Shown here piece after piece: positions 1 to 6,690 of a stretch of 12,046 nt of DNA. Within the stretch, counting starts at the first letter, position 1; each line of letters opens with the position of its first letter. The position numbers were made by a program, and so were the translations under genes. A model generated the notes under the pieces. The model saw only the letters and a program-made list of their open reading frames with translations. It made no database searches and was not told the origin of the DNA. The stretch is from an uncultured Clostridia bacterium (GTDB lineage Bacteria; Bacillota; Clostridia; Oscillospirales; Oscillospiraceae): the NCBI GenBank assembly GCA_945926565.1, contig CAMELY010000029.1, positions 1-12,046 of the forward strand. The letters run 5' to 3'.

Positions 1-1474
1 AGATGATGTCATAGCCGGTGACCAGCACGTCGGTGGGATAGAAATAGTCCAGATCCTCCGTCTTGTCCGGCCAGCCCAGGGTGGAGAAGGGCCACAGGGC
101 AGAGGAGAACCAGGTGTCCAGCACGTCGGGATCCCGGGTGATGTTCTTGCTGCCGCACTGCTCGCAGCAGGTGGGATCCTCCCGGGTGACGGTCATATGG
201 CCGCAGTCGGCGCAGTACCAGACGGGAATCTGATGGCCCCACCAGAGCTGGCGGGAGATGCACCAGTCATGGACGCCCTCCATCCAGTTCATATAGGTCT
301 TGGAGAACCGGTCGGGGACAAACTGAGTCTCCCCGTCCCGGACCACCCGCATGGCCTCCTCGGCCAGGGGCTTCATCCGGACAAACCACTGGGCGGAGAT
401 GATGGGCTCCACGTCGTTGTGGCAGCGGTAGCAGGTGCCCACGTTGTGGGAGTAGTCCTCCACCTTCTCCATGAGGCCCATGGCCTCCAGGTCGGCCACC
501 ACCGCCTTGCGGCACTCGTAGCGGTCCATGCCCTCGTACTTGCCGCCATTGGCGTTGACCTTGCCGTTGTCGTCCAGCACCCGGATGACCTCCAGGTTGT
601 GGCGCAGGCCCACCTCAAAGTCGTTGGGGTCGTGGGCGGGGGTCATCTTCACGCAGCCGGTGCCGAAGTCCATCTCCACATAGTCGTCGGCCACGATGGG
701 GATCTCCCGGTTCATAATGGGCAGGATGCAGGTCTTGCCCACCAGATCCTTGTACCGCTCGTCCTTGGGGTTGACGGCCACGCCGGTGTCGCCCATCATG
801 GTCTCCGGGCGGGTGGTGGCCACCACCAGATACTTGGTGGGGTCGTCCTTCAGGGGGTAGCGCATGTGCCACAGATGGCCGGGCTTATCCTGATACTCCA
901 CCTCGGCGTCGGACAGGGCGGTGACGCAGTGGGGGCACCAGTTGATGATCCGGCTGCCCTTGTAGATCAGGTTCTTCTCATACAGGGAGACGAACACCTC
1001 CCGCACCGCCTTGGAGCAGCCCTCGTCCATAGTGAAGCGCTGGCGCTCCCAGTCGCAGGAGGCGCCCAGCTTCTTCTGCTGCTGGACAATCCGGTTGCCG
1101 TACTTGTGCTTCCAGTCCCAGACCCGCTCCAGGAACTTCTCCCGGCCCAGGTCATACCGGGTCAGGCCCTCCTTGGTGCGCAGCTCCTCCTCCACCTTGA
1201 TCTGGGTGGCGATGCCGGCGTGGTCGGTACCGGGGACCCAGAGGGCGGCGTAGCCCTGCATCCGCTTGAAGCGGATCAGGATATCCTGCAGGGTCGCGTC
1301 CATGGCGTGGCCCATGTGCAGCTGGCCGGTAACGTTGGGGGGCGGCATGACGATGGTGAAGGGCTTCTTGTCCGGATCCCGGTGGCCCCGGAAGCAGCCG
1401 TTTTTCTCCCACATCTCGTAGATCTGGGACTCCACCTTCTGCGGCTCATAGATCTTTGGCAGTTCTCTTGCCAT
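1..1474 (-). CDS. valS: Valyl-tRNA synthetase (ValRS), 5' part; runs off the window start
   Basis: Cytoplasmic class I synthetase that charges tRNA-Val and edits mischarged threonine. The reading frame on the minus strand is open from the ATG at 1474-1472 to the window edge, giving 491 complete codons of a family usually near 880 residues, so the KMSKS loop and the anticodon-binding and coiled-coil domains lie outside. Visible hallmarks are the class I signature [14 protein letters not shown] (residues 44-57, HMGH being the HIGH motif), [12 protein letters not shown] just after it, the inserted editing domain with [14 protein letters not shown], a cysteine cluster (WYCADCGH, then CCEQCG), and the ValRS block [20 protein letters not shown] near the edge. 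The start is supported by homology to the usual MxxxLPKxYEP-type N-terminus and a GGAG at 1486-1489, 11 nt upstream, which is slightly far. Expression is controlled by the T-box leader upstream. Confidence 0.97.
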   Translation of the reverse strand, partial: MARELPKIYEPQKVESQIYEMWEKNGCFRGHRDPDKKPFTIVMPPPNVTGQLHMGHAMDATLQDILIRFKRMQGYAALWVPGTDHAGIATQIKVEEELRTKEGLTRYDLGREKFLERVWDWKHKYGNRIVQQQKKLGASCDWERQRFTMDEGCSKAVREVFVSLYEKNLIYKGSRIINWCPHCVTALSDAEVEYQDKPGHLWHMRYPLKDDPTKYLVVATTRPETMMGDTGVAVNPKDERYKDLVGKTCILPIMNREIPIVADDYVEMDFGTGCVKMTPAHDPNDFEVGLRHNLEVIRVLDDNGKVNANGGKYEGMDRYECRKAVVADLEAMGLMEKVEDYSHNVGTCYRCHNDVEPIISAQWFVRMKPLAEEAMRVVRDGETQFVPDRFSKTYMNWMEGVHDWCISRQLWWGHQIPVWYCADCGHMTVTREDPTCCEQCGSKNITRDPDVLDTWFSSALWPFSTLGWPDKTEDLDYFYPTDVLVTGYDII

Positions 1475-1531
1475 GTGTTTTCACGCTCCGTTCAATATTT
1501 CTCCTGTTGGAGGATTCCGGCTCCGGGCGGC

Positions 1532-1562
1532 AAAAACGCCCTGAGCCATTGGGCTCAGGGCG
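1532..1562 (-). terminator. Intrinsic terminator of the valS T-box
   Basis: An 11-bp perfect stem, CGCCCTGAGCC (1537-1547) with GGCTCAGGGCG (1552-1562), has a 4-nt loop and is followed on the minus strand by five T residues (1536-1532). Its upstream arm overlaps the sequence needed for the antiterminator, so the two structures are mutually exclusive. Confidence 0.93.
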
Positions 1563-1771
1563 AACATAGTCCGTGGTACCACCTGAATTCAGACAGAAAA
1601 CCGTCTGCGCTCTGCCCGGTAACGGCGGGAATCCGGCAGCCCCTACTCTGTTCAGGGCCGCAGCTCAGGGGCGACCTTCCGCAGCCGCCTCAGAGCGCCT
1701 CTCATCAAAACGGCGCCTCTCTTGACATCGGCGGGGTTGCGTACTCCTCCCCATCAAAGCTGTTCAAAACT
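1532..1771 (-). promoter_or_regulatory. T-box riboswitch (tRNA-Val sensing) in the valS leader
   Basis: The minus-strand leader has all key parts of a transcriptional T-box. In Stem I, GGGG (1749-1752) pairs with CCCC (1668-1671), enclosing a specifier loop with the AGTA element (1742-1745) on one side and GAAGGTCG on the other. The specifier triplet in that loop is GTC (1673-1675), a valine codon, matching the gene downstream. A distal AGAGAGG...GATGAGAGGC element resembles the conserved Stem I tip. A short Stem III follows (1590-1594 with 1603-1607). The T-box bulge AGGTGGTACCACGG lies at 1571-1584. TCAGG (1582-1586) can pair with CCTGA (1555-1559) as antiterminator, competing with the terminator. 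Uncharged tRNA-Val should stabilise the antiterminator and turn valS on. The 5' end is estimated from the promoter. Confidence 0.95.
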
Positions 1772-1777
1772 AGAAAC

Positions 1778-1806
1778 AGTATAGCCAACCCTGTCCCTCT
1801 TGTCAA
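1778..1806 (-). promoter_or_regulatory. Sigma-A promoter of the valS leader
   Basis: Minus-strand TTGACA (1801-1806), a 17-nt spacer and TATACT (1778-1783) form a near-perfect sigma-A promoter. Transcription would start near 1771, just upstream of T-box Stem I. Confidence 0.9.
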
Positions 1807-1847
1807 GGGAAGCGGGAGATTTTTGCGGTTTTTCTCTCCTTCCCTTG
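1804..1847. repeat. Inverted repeat between divergent valS and fabF promoters
   Basis: CAAGGGAAG (1804-1812) is repeated as an exact reverse complement, CTTCCCTTG (1839-1847). The symmetry extends inward, after one unpaired C, through GGGAGA (1814-1819) and TCTCTC (1833-1838) with one G-T mismatch. The outer ends overlap the -35 hexamers of both promoters. It could be an operator for a shared regulator or chance symmetry; no known operator consensus was recognised. Confidence 0.5.
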
Positions 1848-1872
1848 CTTTTTTCACCGTTTTGCATATAAT
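1845..1872 (+). promoter_or_regulatory. Sigma-A promoter of fabF
   Basis: TTGCTT (1845-1850), a 16-nt spacer and a perfect TATAAT (1867-1872). Transcription would start near 1879, giving an untranslated leader of about 50 nt. This argues against the in-frame GTG at 1884 as start and for the ATG at 1929. Confidence 0.75.
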
Positions 1873-1928
1873 GAATCCTGCAAGTGAAGTTTAAGAAGCA
1901 TACGACCGTATCTGTAGGAGAGCCAATT

Positions 1929-3164
1929 ATGTCTGAACGAAATCGCGTTGTCATCACGGGCATGGGGGCAGTGACCCCCATCGGCACCGGTGTGGAAGTC
2001 TATTGGAACAACCTGGTTGCCGGCAAGTGCGGCATTGACCGTCTGACCCATCTGGACGTGTCCGGACTGCCGGTGCAGATCGGCGGCGAGGTGCGGGACT
2101 TTGATCCCACAAAGTTCATCCCCCGCAATCAGGTGAGCAAGATGGCCCGGTTCACCCAGTTTGCCTATGCCGCCGCCGGAGAGGCGCTGGCGGACAGCGG
2201 CGTCACCATCGACCCCCAGCGCACCGGACTGGTCATGGGCACCGCCATGAACGGGGTCGCGGAGATCTGCGAGACCCAGGAGCAGTACACCAAGACCGGC
2301 AAAAAGATCTCTCCCCGGTTCGTCCCCAAGGTGCTGGGCAATATGGCCGCCTGCCAGATCGCCATGGCCCACGACATCCAGGGCCCTAGCTTCACCCTGA
2401 ACACCGCCTGCTCCTCCGGCATCGACGCCATCACCCTCTCGGTGATGCTGCTCCGGGCGGGAAACGCCGACGTCATGCTGGCAGTGGGGGGCGAGTCCAT
2501 CGCCTGCGCCCCGGTGATCTCCTCCCTGGCCACCAGCAACGCCCTGAGCCGGAACAACGACGACCCCAGGCACGCCAGCTGCCCCTTTGACACAAAGCGG
2601 GACGGCTTTGTCATGGGCGAGGGCGGCGGCGCTCTGGTGCTGGAGACCGAGTCCCACGCCCTGGCCCGGGGGGCCCACATCTATGGCGAGATTCTGGGCT
2701 GTGCCAATAACAACGACGCCTATCATATCACCTCTCCCCGGCCCCACGGGGAGGGCGGCGCCCACTGCATGGCCCTGGCCCTGGCGGACGCGGGCGTCCG
2801 TCCGGAGCAGGTGGGCTATGTGAACGCCCACGGCACCTCCACCCCGGTGGGGGACGTGCTGGAGTGCGACGCCATCCGCACCGTCTTCGGGGACTATGCC
2901 GCCCAGCTCCCCGTCTCCTCCACCAAGGGAGCCACCGGCCATCTCATGGGGGCAGGGGGCATTACCGAGGTGATCGCCTGCGTTCTGGGCATCCGGGACG
3001 GCGTCCTGCCTCCCACCCTCAACGTCACAGATCCCGACCCCGCCTGCGGCCTGGACTGCGTCCCCCTCGCCGCCCGGCCCAAGGAGTACGATATCGCCAT
3101 GTCCAACGCCTTCGGCTTCGGCGGCCAGAACGCCAGCGTGGTGGTGGGCCGGTACCGGCCCTGA
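1929..3164 (+). CDS. fabF: 3-oxoacyl-[acyl-carrier-protein] synthase II (FabF/KAS II)
   Basis: Cytoplasmic condensing enzyme that elongates acyl-ACP with malonyl-ACP in type II fatty acid synthesis. The 411-residue protein has the normal FabF length and a thiolase fold throughout. The catalytic triad is visible: Cys161 in NTACSSG, His301 in NAHGTSTPVGD and His338 in KGATGHLMGAGG. The C-terminal gating loop is FGFGGQN (395-401). The ATG at 1929 was chosen because AGGAG (1916-1920) sits 8 nt upstream; the frame remains open further upstream (GTG at 1884), but that would place the start at the predicted transcription start. The gene is monocistronic, with its own promoter and terminator and no acyl carrier, fabD or fabG neighbour, so it may be a second, specialised KAS paralogue. 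KGAT replaces the more usual KSMT before the second catalytic histidine. A polyketide-type role is possible but less likely. Confidence 0.95.
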   Translation: MSERNRVVITGMGAVTPIGTGVEVYWNNLVAGKCGIDRLTHLDVSGLPVQIGGEVRDFDPTKFIPRNQVSKMARFTQFAYAAAGEALADSGVTIDPQRTGLVMGTAMNGVAEICETQEQYTKTGKKISPRFVPKVLGNMAACQIAMAHDIQGPSFTLNTACSSGIDAITLSVMLLRAGNADVMLAVGGESIACAPVISSLATSNALSRNNDDPRHASCPFDTKRDGFVMGEGGGALVLETESHALARGAHIYGEILGCANNNDAYHITSPRPHGEGGAHCMALALADAGVRPEQVGYVNAHGTSTPVGDVLECDAIRTVFGDYAAQLPVSSTKGATGHLMGAGGITEVIACVLGIRDGVLPPTLNVTDPDPACGLDCVPLAARPKEYDIAMSNAFGFGGQNASVVVGRYRP

Positions 3165-3177
3165 CCTTTCTGCACAG

Positions 3178-3214
3178 CATCGCCTGATCCAATCCGGGTC
3201 CGGCGATGTTTTTT
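3178..3214 (+). terminator. Intrinsic terminator after fabF
   Basis: CATCGCC (3178-3184) pairs with GGCGATG (3202-3208). An inner helix, GATCC (3186-3190) with GGGTC (3196-3200), extends the stem past a single mismatch. Six T residues follow at once (3209-3214), then five more after one C. It lies 13 nt after the fabF stop. Confidence 0.9.
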
Positions 3215-3231
3215 CTTTTTCCGCGCAGCAT

Positions 3232-3260
3232 TTGACCCTGTTTTTCCGTCTTAGTATAAT
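3232..3260 (+). promoter_or_regulatory. Sigma-A promoter of the MFS/4-TM/SH3 operon
   Basis: TTGACC (3232-3237), a 17-nt spacer and TATAAT (3255-3260). The predicted start near 3267 gives a leader of about 57 nt before the first gene. Confidence 0.85.
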
Positions 3261-3323
3261 AGAAGAGGCAATCATCGACGTTGAGCTGCATTTCCTGCAT
3301 CATTCAAGAGAGGAGGTCTCCCC

Positions 3324-4316
3324 ATGCGTCCGCTCCCTTCGGTCACCGCCGCCTACTCCCTCGCCCACTTTGCCGTGGACTTCGGCTGTGCCTTTGCCGT
3401 CTGCTCCGCCTGTGCCGGAGATCCCCTCTGTTTTCTGCTCTACAACTTCTGCGCCTTTGCCCTCCAGATGCCGCTGGGACTGCTGGCGGACCGCCGGGGC
3501 CGGGGGCTGGGCTTTGCCTGTCTCGGCGGGCTGCTGGTGGCGGGGATGTGCTGTCTCCCCGCTTTCAACTGGGCTGGCTGCCTGGTGCTGGGACTGGGCA
3601 ACGGCCTGTTCCACATCGGCGGCGGATTGGACGTGCTCCGGCTCTCCGGACGAAAGGCCTCCCCTCTGGGGGTCTTTGTCTCTCCCGGGGCGGCGGGGCT
3701 CTATCTGGGCACTCTGCTGGGCAAGTCCGGCTTTCCCGTTCTGGCCGCCGCCGGGCTGGTGCTGCTGTGCACCCTGATCCCCGCCTTTGTCTGCTCTTCC
3801 GATCCCTTCCCCCGGCCCAGGCCGGTACAATTGCCGCCGGTCTCCCTCCTGCCCCAGGCCCTGCTGCTCTTTCTGGTGGTGGTGCTCCGCTCCTATGGCG
3901 GGATGCTGGCCGGCTTCTCCTGGAAGGAGGGCATTTTCATTCCCCTGTCCGTGGCCGCCGTGGTGCTGGGCAAGACGGCGGGAGGCTTCGTCTGCGACCG
4001 GCTGGGCGCCAGGCTCACCGCTGCCGTCTCTCTCCTGGCCGTCGGACTGCTCTTTGCCCTGGGGGCCGCCAGCCCGATTGCCGGACTGCCCGGCCTGTTT
4101 CTCTTCAACATGACCATGCCGGTGACCCTGTGGGCGCTGGCGCAGATCATGCCGGGGTGCAAGGCGTTCTCCTTTGGGCTCCTCACCTTTGGACTGTTTC
4201 TCGGCTTTCTCCCCCTCTATCTGGGCTGGAGCAGTCTCTCCGGCCCTGCCCTGGGGGTTGTCGCCCTGCTGTCCTGCCTGCTGCTCCTGCCCGGACTGGG
4301 CGGAGGAGAGACGTGA
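3324..4316 (+). CDS. Major facilitator superfamily (MFS) transporter, compact
   Basis: Integral membrane transporter of 330 residues; substrate unknown. MFS identity rests on two copies of the loop motif, LGLLADRRGRG (51-61, between TM2 and TM3) and GKTAGGFVCDRLGAR (216-230, between TM8 and TM9), about half a protein apart as expected for the 6+6 fold. Around twelve hydrophobic segments can be traced, with the central loop near 157-172. The GxGNGLFHIGGG stretch in TM4 (90-101) recalls fosmidomycin-resistance-type MFS proteins, but that is only a resemblance. At 330 residues it is well below the usual 390-420, mainly through short loops and minimal tails; I see no frameshift. AGGAGG (3311-3316) is 7 nt before the ATG. 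The stop overlaps the next start (TGATG), so it is co-translated with the 4-TM protein. A ferrying or sensing role with the secreted third protein cannot be excluded. Confidence 0.85.
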   Translation: MRPLPSVTAAYSLAHFAVDFGCAFAVCSACAGDPLCFLLYNFCAFALQMPLGLLADRRGRGLGFACLGGLLVAGMCCLPAFNWAGCLVLGLGNGLFHIGGGLDVLRLSGRKASPLGVFVSPGAAGLYLGTLLGKSGFPVLAAAGLVLLCTLIPAFVCSSDPFPRPRPVQLPPVSLLPQALLLFLVVVLRSYGGMLAGFSWKEGIFIPLSVAAVVLGKTAGGFVCDRLGARLTAAVSLLAVGLLFALGAASPIAGLPGLFLFNMTMPVTLWALAQIMPGCKAFSFGLLTFGLFLGFLPLYLGWSSLSGPALGVVALLSCLLLLPGLGGGET

Positions 4317-4660
4317 TGGCGGCGGCGCTGGCGCAGTCCCTGATTGTCTCTCTGCTGCTCACCCTGGCGCTGGAGGAGCTGTTCGCCCTGGTCTGGGGAC
4401 TCCGGGGCCGGGATCTCAAGCTGGTTTTTCTCATAAACCTGCTCACCAACCCCCTGGCGGTCTCCGCCCACTTTGCCCTCTGCCGTCTGTGGGGCCTGCC
4501 CGAGATTCCGGTGGTACCGGTCATTGAGAGCCTTGTTGTGCTGACCGAAGGGGTCTGCTGCCGGAGTCTGGGGGAAAAGATTCGCCATCCCTGGGCCTTT
4601 GCCCTGGCCGTCAACCTGTTTTCCTACGGTACCGGTGTACTGCTGCAAGCGATTCTGTAA
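4316..4660 (+). CDS. Unrecognised 4-TM membrane protein
   Basis: A 114-residue integral membrane protein that I cannot assign to a named family. Four hydrophobic helices are predicted: about 5-28, 35-57, 65-83 and 92-113. Polar or acidic residues lie in or at the edge of each: Glu20-Glu21 in the first, Asn41-x-x-Thr44-Asn45-Pro46 in the second, Glu71 and Glu79 in the third, Asn100 and Ser103-Tyr104 in the fourth. A basic loop, GLRGRDLK (28-35), follows helix 1 and would be cytoplasmic. Buried polar residues suggest a transport, binding or catalytic role rather than a plain anchor (inference). The ATG at 4316 overlaps the MFS stop by one base and has GGAGGAG (4302-4308) upstream, so the start is well supported. 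The same frame stays open far upstream, but that part is only the shadow of the MFS gene. The third operon gene begins 14 nt after its stop. Confidence 0.8.
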   Translation: MAAALAQSLIVSLLLTLALEELFALVWGLRGRDLKLVFLINLLTNPLAVSAHFALCRLWGLPEIPVVPVIESLVVLTEGVCCRSLGEKIRHPWAFALAVNLFSYGTGVLLQAIL

Positions 4661-4674
4661 AGGAGGTCATTCCT

Positions 4675-5457
4675 ATGAAGAAAACCCGTCCCCTCTCCCT
4701 GCTGCTCCTACTGTTTCTGACCTGCGCCCTGTTTCTCCCCGCCCGGGCGGACATCCTCTGGGAGCCCATCGGCAACCGCTTCTACGAGGCCCACTATGAG
4801 GAGTGCCAGGTCATCGACCGCACCTACTACGTCCCCGAGGGCAGCTCCCTGAACCTCTACCAGTCCCCGGAAGACGGCGCCGTCCTCAAGGAGCTGAACG
4901 CTCTGGACAGAATTTATGTCAACCAGTCTCTGGAGTGGGACGGCGAGCTGTGGGCGGTGGGCTATCCTGTGGGCGACTATGAGACAGAGGGCTGGTTCCG
5001 ACTGGGACGGCTGCAATTGGAGTATGACCACCAGTCTTTCTGTGAGGACTACTCGGACACCTTCACCGACTACGAGGGTCAGCTGGAGGGCTATCGGATT
5101 CAGGATCAGATCTACAGCTGGACTTATCCCGGCTCCGGCATTTCGGACCGCAGTCTGGAGGAGATCAACCTGGACTACTCCGAGCTGACCTGCCAATCTG
5201 TCTACACTGACCCGGAGGGGGGCCAGTGGGGCTATGTGGGCTACTACATGGGCCGCTTCGGCTGGGTCTATCTGGACGACCCGGAAAATCCCGAGCCCCC
5301 CGCCTTCCCCCAGCAGGCGGAAGCCACAGTCACCGAGACCGGGCCGGAGGAGGCCCCCTCTGTCTCACCATTGGCTCTGGTGTTCGTCCTGGTCGTGCTG
5401 GTGGCGGCGGTCACCGCTGTGCTGCTGTGGCGGATGAAGAAAACGCAGAAGAAGTGA
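4675..5457 (+). CDS. Secreted, C-terminally membrane-anchored protein with two SH3-like modules
   Basis: A 260-residue cell-surface protein with no recognised catalytic domain. Residues 1-25 are a signal peptide (MKKTR, then a leucine-rich core) with likely cleavage after Ala-Arg-Ala. Two similar beta-rich modules follow: about 50-112, containing SSLNLYQSPEDGAVLKEL and ending WAVGYPVGDYETEGWFRLGR, and about 140-206, ending QWGYVGYYMGRFGWVYLDD. The shared W-x-V/Y-G-Y ... GW ending is typical of bacterial SH3-like domains, which bind peptidoglycan or peptides in many families. A Pro/Glu-rich linker leads to a TM helix (about 230-252) and a short basic tail (KKTQKK) that should face the cytoplasm, making this a type I single-pass protein. 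AGGAGG lies just upstream of the ATG. Translational coupling with the two membrane proteins upstream suggests a shared envelope function, unknown. Confidence 0.8.
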   Translation: MKKTRPLSLLLLLFLTCALFLPARADILWEPIGNRFYEAHYEECQVIDRTYYVPEGSSLNLYQSPEDGAVLKELNALDRIYVNQSLEWDGELWAVGYPVGDYETEGWFRLGRLQLEYDHQSFCEDYSDTFTDYEGQLEGYRIQDQIYSWTYPGSGISDRSLEEINLDYSELTCQSVYTDPEGGQWGYVGYYMGRFGWVYLDDPENPEPPAFPQQAEATVTETGPEEAPSVSPLALVFVLVVLVAAVTAVLLWRMKKTQKK

Positions 5458-5471
5458 GCAAATAGGGCAAA

Positions 5472-5502
5472 AGGCGGAAGCGGCACAACACCGCTTCCGC
5501 CT
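5472..5502. terminator. Bidirectional terminator between the SH3 operon and birA
   Basis: A perfect 12-bp hairpin, AGGCGGAAGCGG (5472-5483) with CCGCTTCCGCCT (5491-5502), has a 7-nt loop and lies between two convergent stop codons. The minus strand has four T residues after the stem (5472-5469), so it is more convincing for birA. The plus strand has only a scattered T/C tract (CATCTCATTTCT). Confidence 0.8.
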
Positions 5503-5516
5503 CATCTCATTTCTGC

Positions 5517-6512
5517 TCACACATACCCGTACAGCCCCCGGACGCTGACCTCGCCGGAGGTCACCGTCTCCTCCCGGCCATCGGGATAGCGCACCACCAG
5601 CCCAAACTGGTCGTCCACCGCCACCGCCGTGGCCGTCCGTTCCTCCCCGCCGGGGCGCACCAGCCGGACCTCCCGGCCCAGAGTGATGCAGTCACGCCGG
5701 TACTGCTCCAAATAGGGCCGCCGGTTCCCCGCCAGCCAGTCGCAGTACATCCTGTCCAGGGCATTGAGCAGGCAGGCCGCCAGATGCCCCCGGGGGACCG
5801 GATGGCCCACCGCCTGGGCGATGGAGCCGGCGATGGGGCGCAGCTTCTCCGGCCAGTCCGACTCACTCTGGTTCACATTGACGCCGATGCCGGGAATGAC
5901 ATACTGGAGGGCTCCGCTCTCCCCCTCGATGGCCATCTCGGTGAGAATGCCGCAGACCTTGTGGCCGTTCATAATGATGTCATTGGTCCACTTGATCTGG
6001 GGCCGAAGGCCGGTGGCCGCCTCAATTCCGTCGCACACCGCCACCGCCACATAGGCGGTCAGGTTCACCGCCTGGGCGGGGGGCACCTCCGGCCGGAGCA
6101 GCAGGGAGAAGTAGATGCCCTTCCCCTCGGGAGAGGCAAAGCTCCGCCCTAACCGGCCCCTGCCCCCGGTCTGCTGATCCGCCACGGCAGCGGCGCCGTC
6201 CGGGAGCCCCTTCTGGGCCTCCCGCTTCAGGTAATTGTTGGTGGAGTCGATGACCGGAAAGACCTCCAGGCGCTTCGCCACCCGCCGGGTGTCGAGGTCG
6301 GGCAGAATCTCCCCCTCGGTCAGCCTGTCCGGGGACTCCACCAGCCGGTAGCCCCGATTGGTCACCGAGTCAATGGTATATCCCTCCTGCCGCAGGCTGT
6401 CGATGGCCTTCCAGACGGCGGCCCGGCTGATGCCCAGCTGGCGGCTCACCTCGCCGCCGGAGAGATAGCCCTCGGTCTGCTTCAAGAGGGCGAGAATTTT
6501 CTGCTTGCTCAT
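5517..6512 (-). CDS. birA: Biotin-[acetyl-CoA-carboxylase] ligase / biotin operon repressor (bifunctional BirA)
   Basis: A 331-residue cytoplasmic enzyme that makes biotinyl-5'-AMP and attaches biotin to carrier proteins such as the acetyl-CoA carboxylase subunit. The N-terminal winged helix-turn-helix (about 5-60, with GGEVSRQLGISRAAVWKAI) marks the group II form that also represses biotin genes. The catalytic core shows the ligand loop GRGRLGR (117-123), KWTNDI (174-179; most members have Pro where this has Thr), the lysine-containing GHKVCGILTE (183-192) and GIGVNVN (208-214). The C-terminal SH3-like domain covers roughly 275-331. The ATG at 6512 was chosen because AGGAGG (6520-6525) is 7 nt upstream; the 22-codon upstream extension of the frame would begin before the predicted transcription start. 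The gene stands alone, and no biotin synthesis gene or known BirA operator was seen nearby. Confidence 0.95.
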   Translation of the reverse strand: MSKQKILALLKQTEGYLSGGEVSRQLGISRAAVWKAIDSLRQEGYTIDSVTNRGYRLVESPDRLTEGEILPDLDTRRVAKRLEVFPVIDSTNNYLKREAQKGLPDGAAAVADQQTGGRGRLGRSFASPEGKGIYFSLLLRPEVPPAQAVNLTAYVAVAVCDGIEAATGLRPQIKWTNDIIMNGHKVCGILTEMAIEGESGALQYVIPGIGVNVNQSESDWPEKLRPIAGSIAQAVGHPVPRGHLAACLLNALDRMYCDWLAGNRRPYLEQYRRDCITLGREVRLVRPGGEERTATAVAVDDQFGLVVRYPDGREETVTSGEVSVRGLYGYV

Positions 6513-6549
6513 GGCCCTTCCTCCTGTCAGAATGGGTGTTCTATTTTGT

Positions 6550-6578
6550 ATTGTAGCACAGGGCCGGAATTCTGGCAA
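6550..6578 (-). promoter_or_regulatory. Probable birA promoter
   Basis: Minus-strand TTGCCA (6573-6578), a 17-nt spacer and TACAAT (6550-6555), with the start expected near 6543 and a leader of about 30 nt. It is divergent from the DUF4317 promoter. Confidence 0.7.
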
Positions 6579-6611
6579 ATGAAAGCCGCTCCGCTTCGGG
6601 CAGGCTGCCCA

Positions 6612-6640
6612 TTTCTTTTTTCAGTCCGATGCGGTATAAT
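6612..6640 (+). promoter_or_regulatory. Probable promoter of the DUF4317 gene
   Basis: A perfect TATAAT (6635-6640) with a weak -35 candidate TTTCTT (6612-6617) at 17-nt spacing. The leader to the ATG at 6691 would be about 45 nt. Confidence 0.6.
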
Positions 6641-6690
6641 AAGGCTCCCGGCCTTTCCCGTGGCCCATTCCATTTTCCAAGGAGGAACTC

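Noticed and set aside
197..1894. A 565-codon open frame on the plus strand opposite valS
   Set aside because: It runs antisense to valS and its T-box. Its composition (Val/Gly/His/Leu-rich with no motif) is what GC-rich genes give on the opposite strand.
1854..3275. A 473-codon minus-strand frame opposite fabF
   Set aside because: Shadow of fabF; low-complexity Gly/Ala/His product, no ribosome binding site, and it crosses the fabF terminator and promoter.
3281..4315. Upstream part of the long frame that ends at 4660
   Set aside because: This part overlaps the MFS gene in another frame and gives an Arg/Pro-rich product; only the section from 4316 is a plausible gene.
4316..4660. CPBP/CAAX-type intramembrane protease identity for the 4-TM protein
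   Set aside because: It has a Glu-Glu pair but not the EExxxR spacing, nor the FxxxH and HxxxN/D motifs of that family.
6513..6690. BirA operator between birA and the DUF4317 gene
   Set aside because: No TTGTTAAC/GTTAACAA-type dyad is present.
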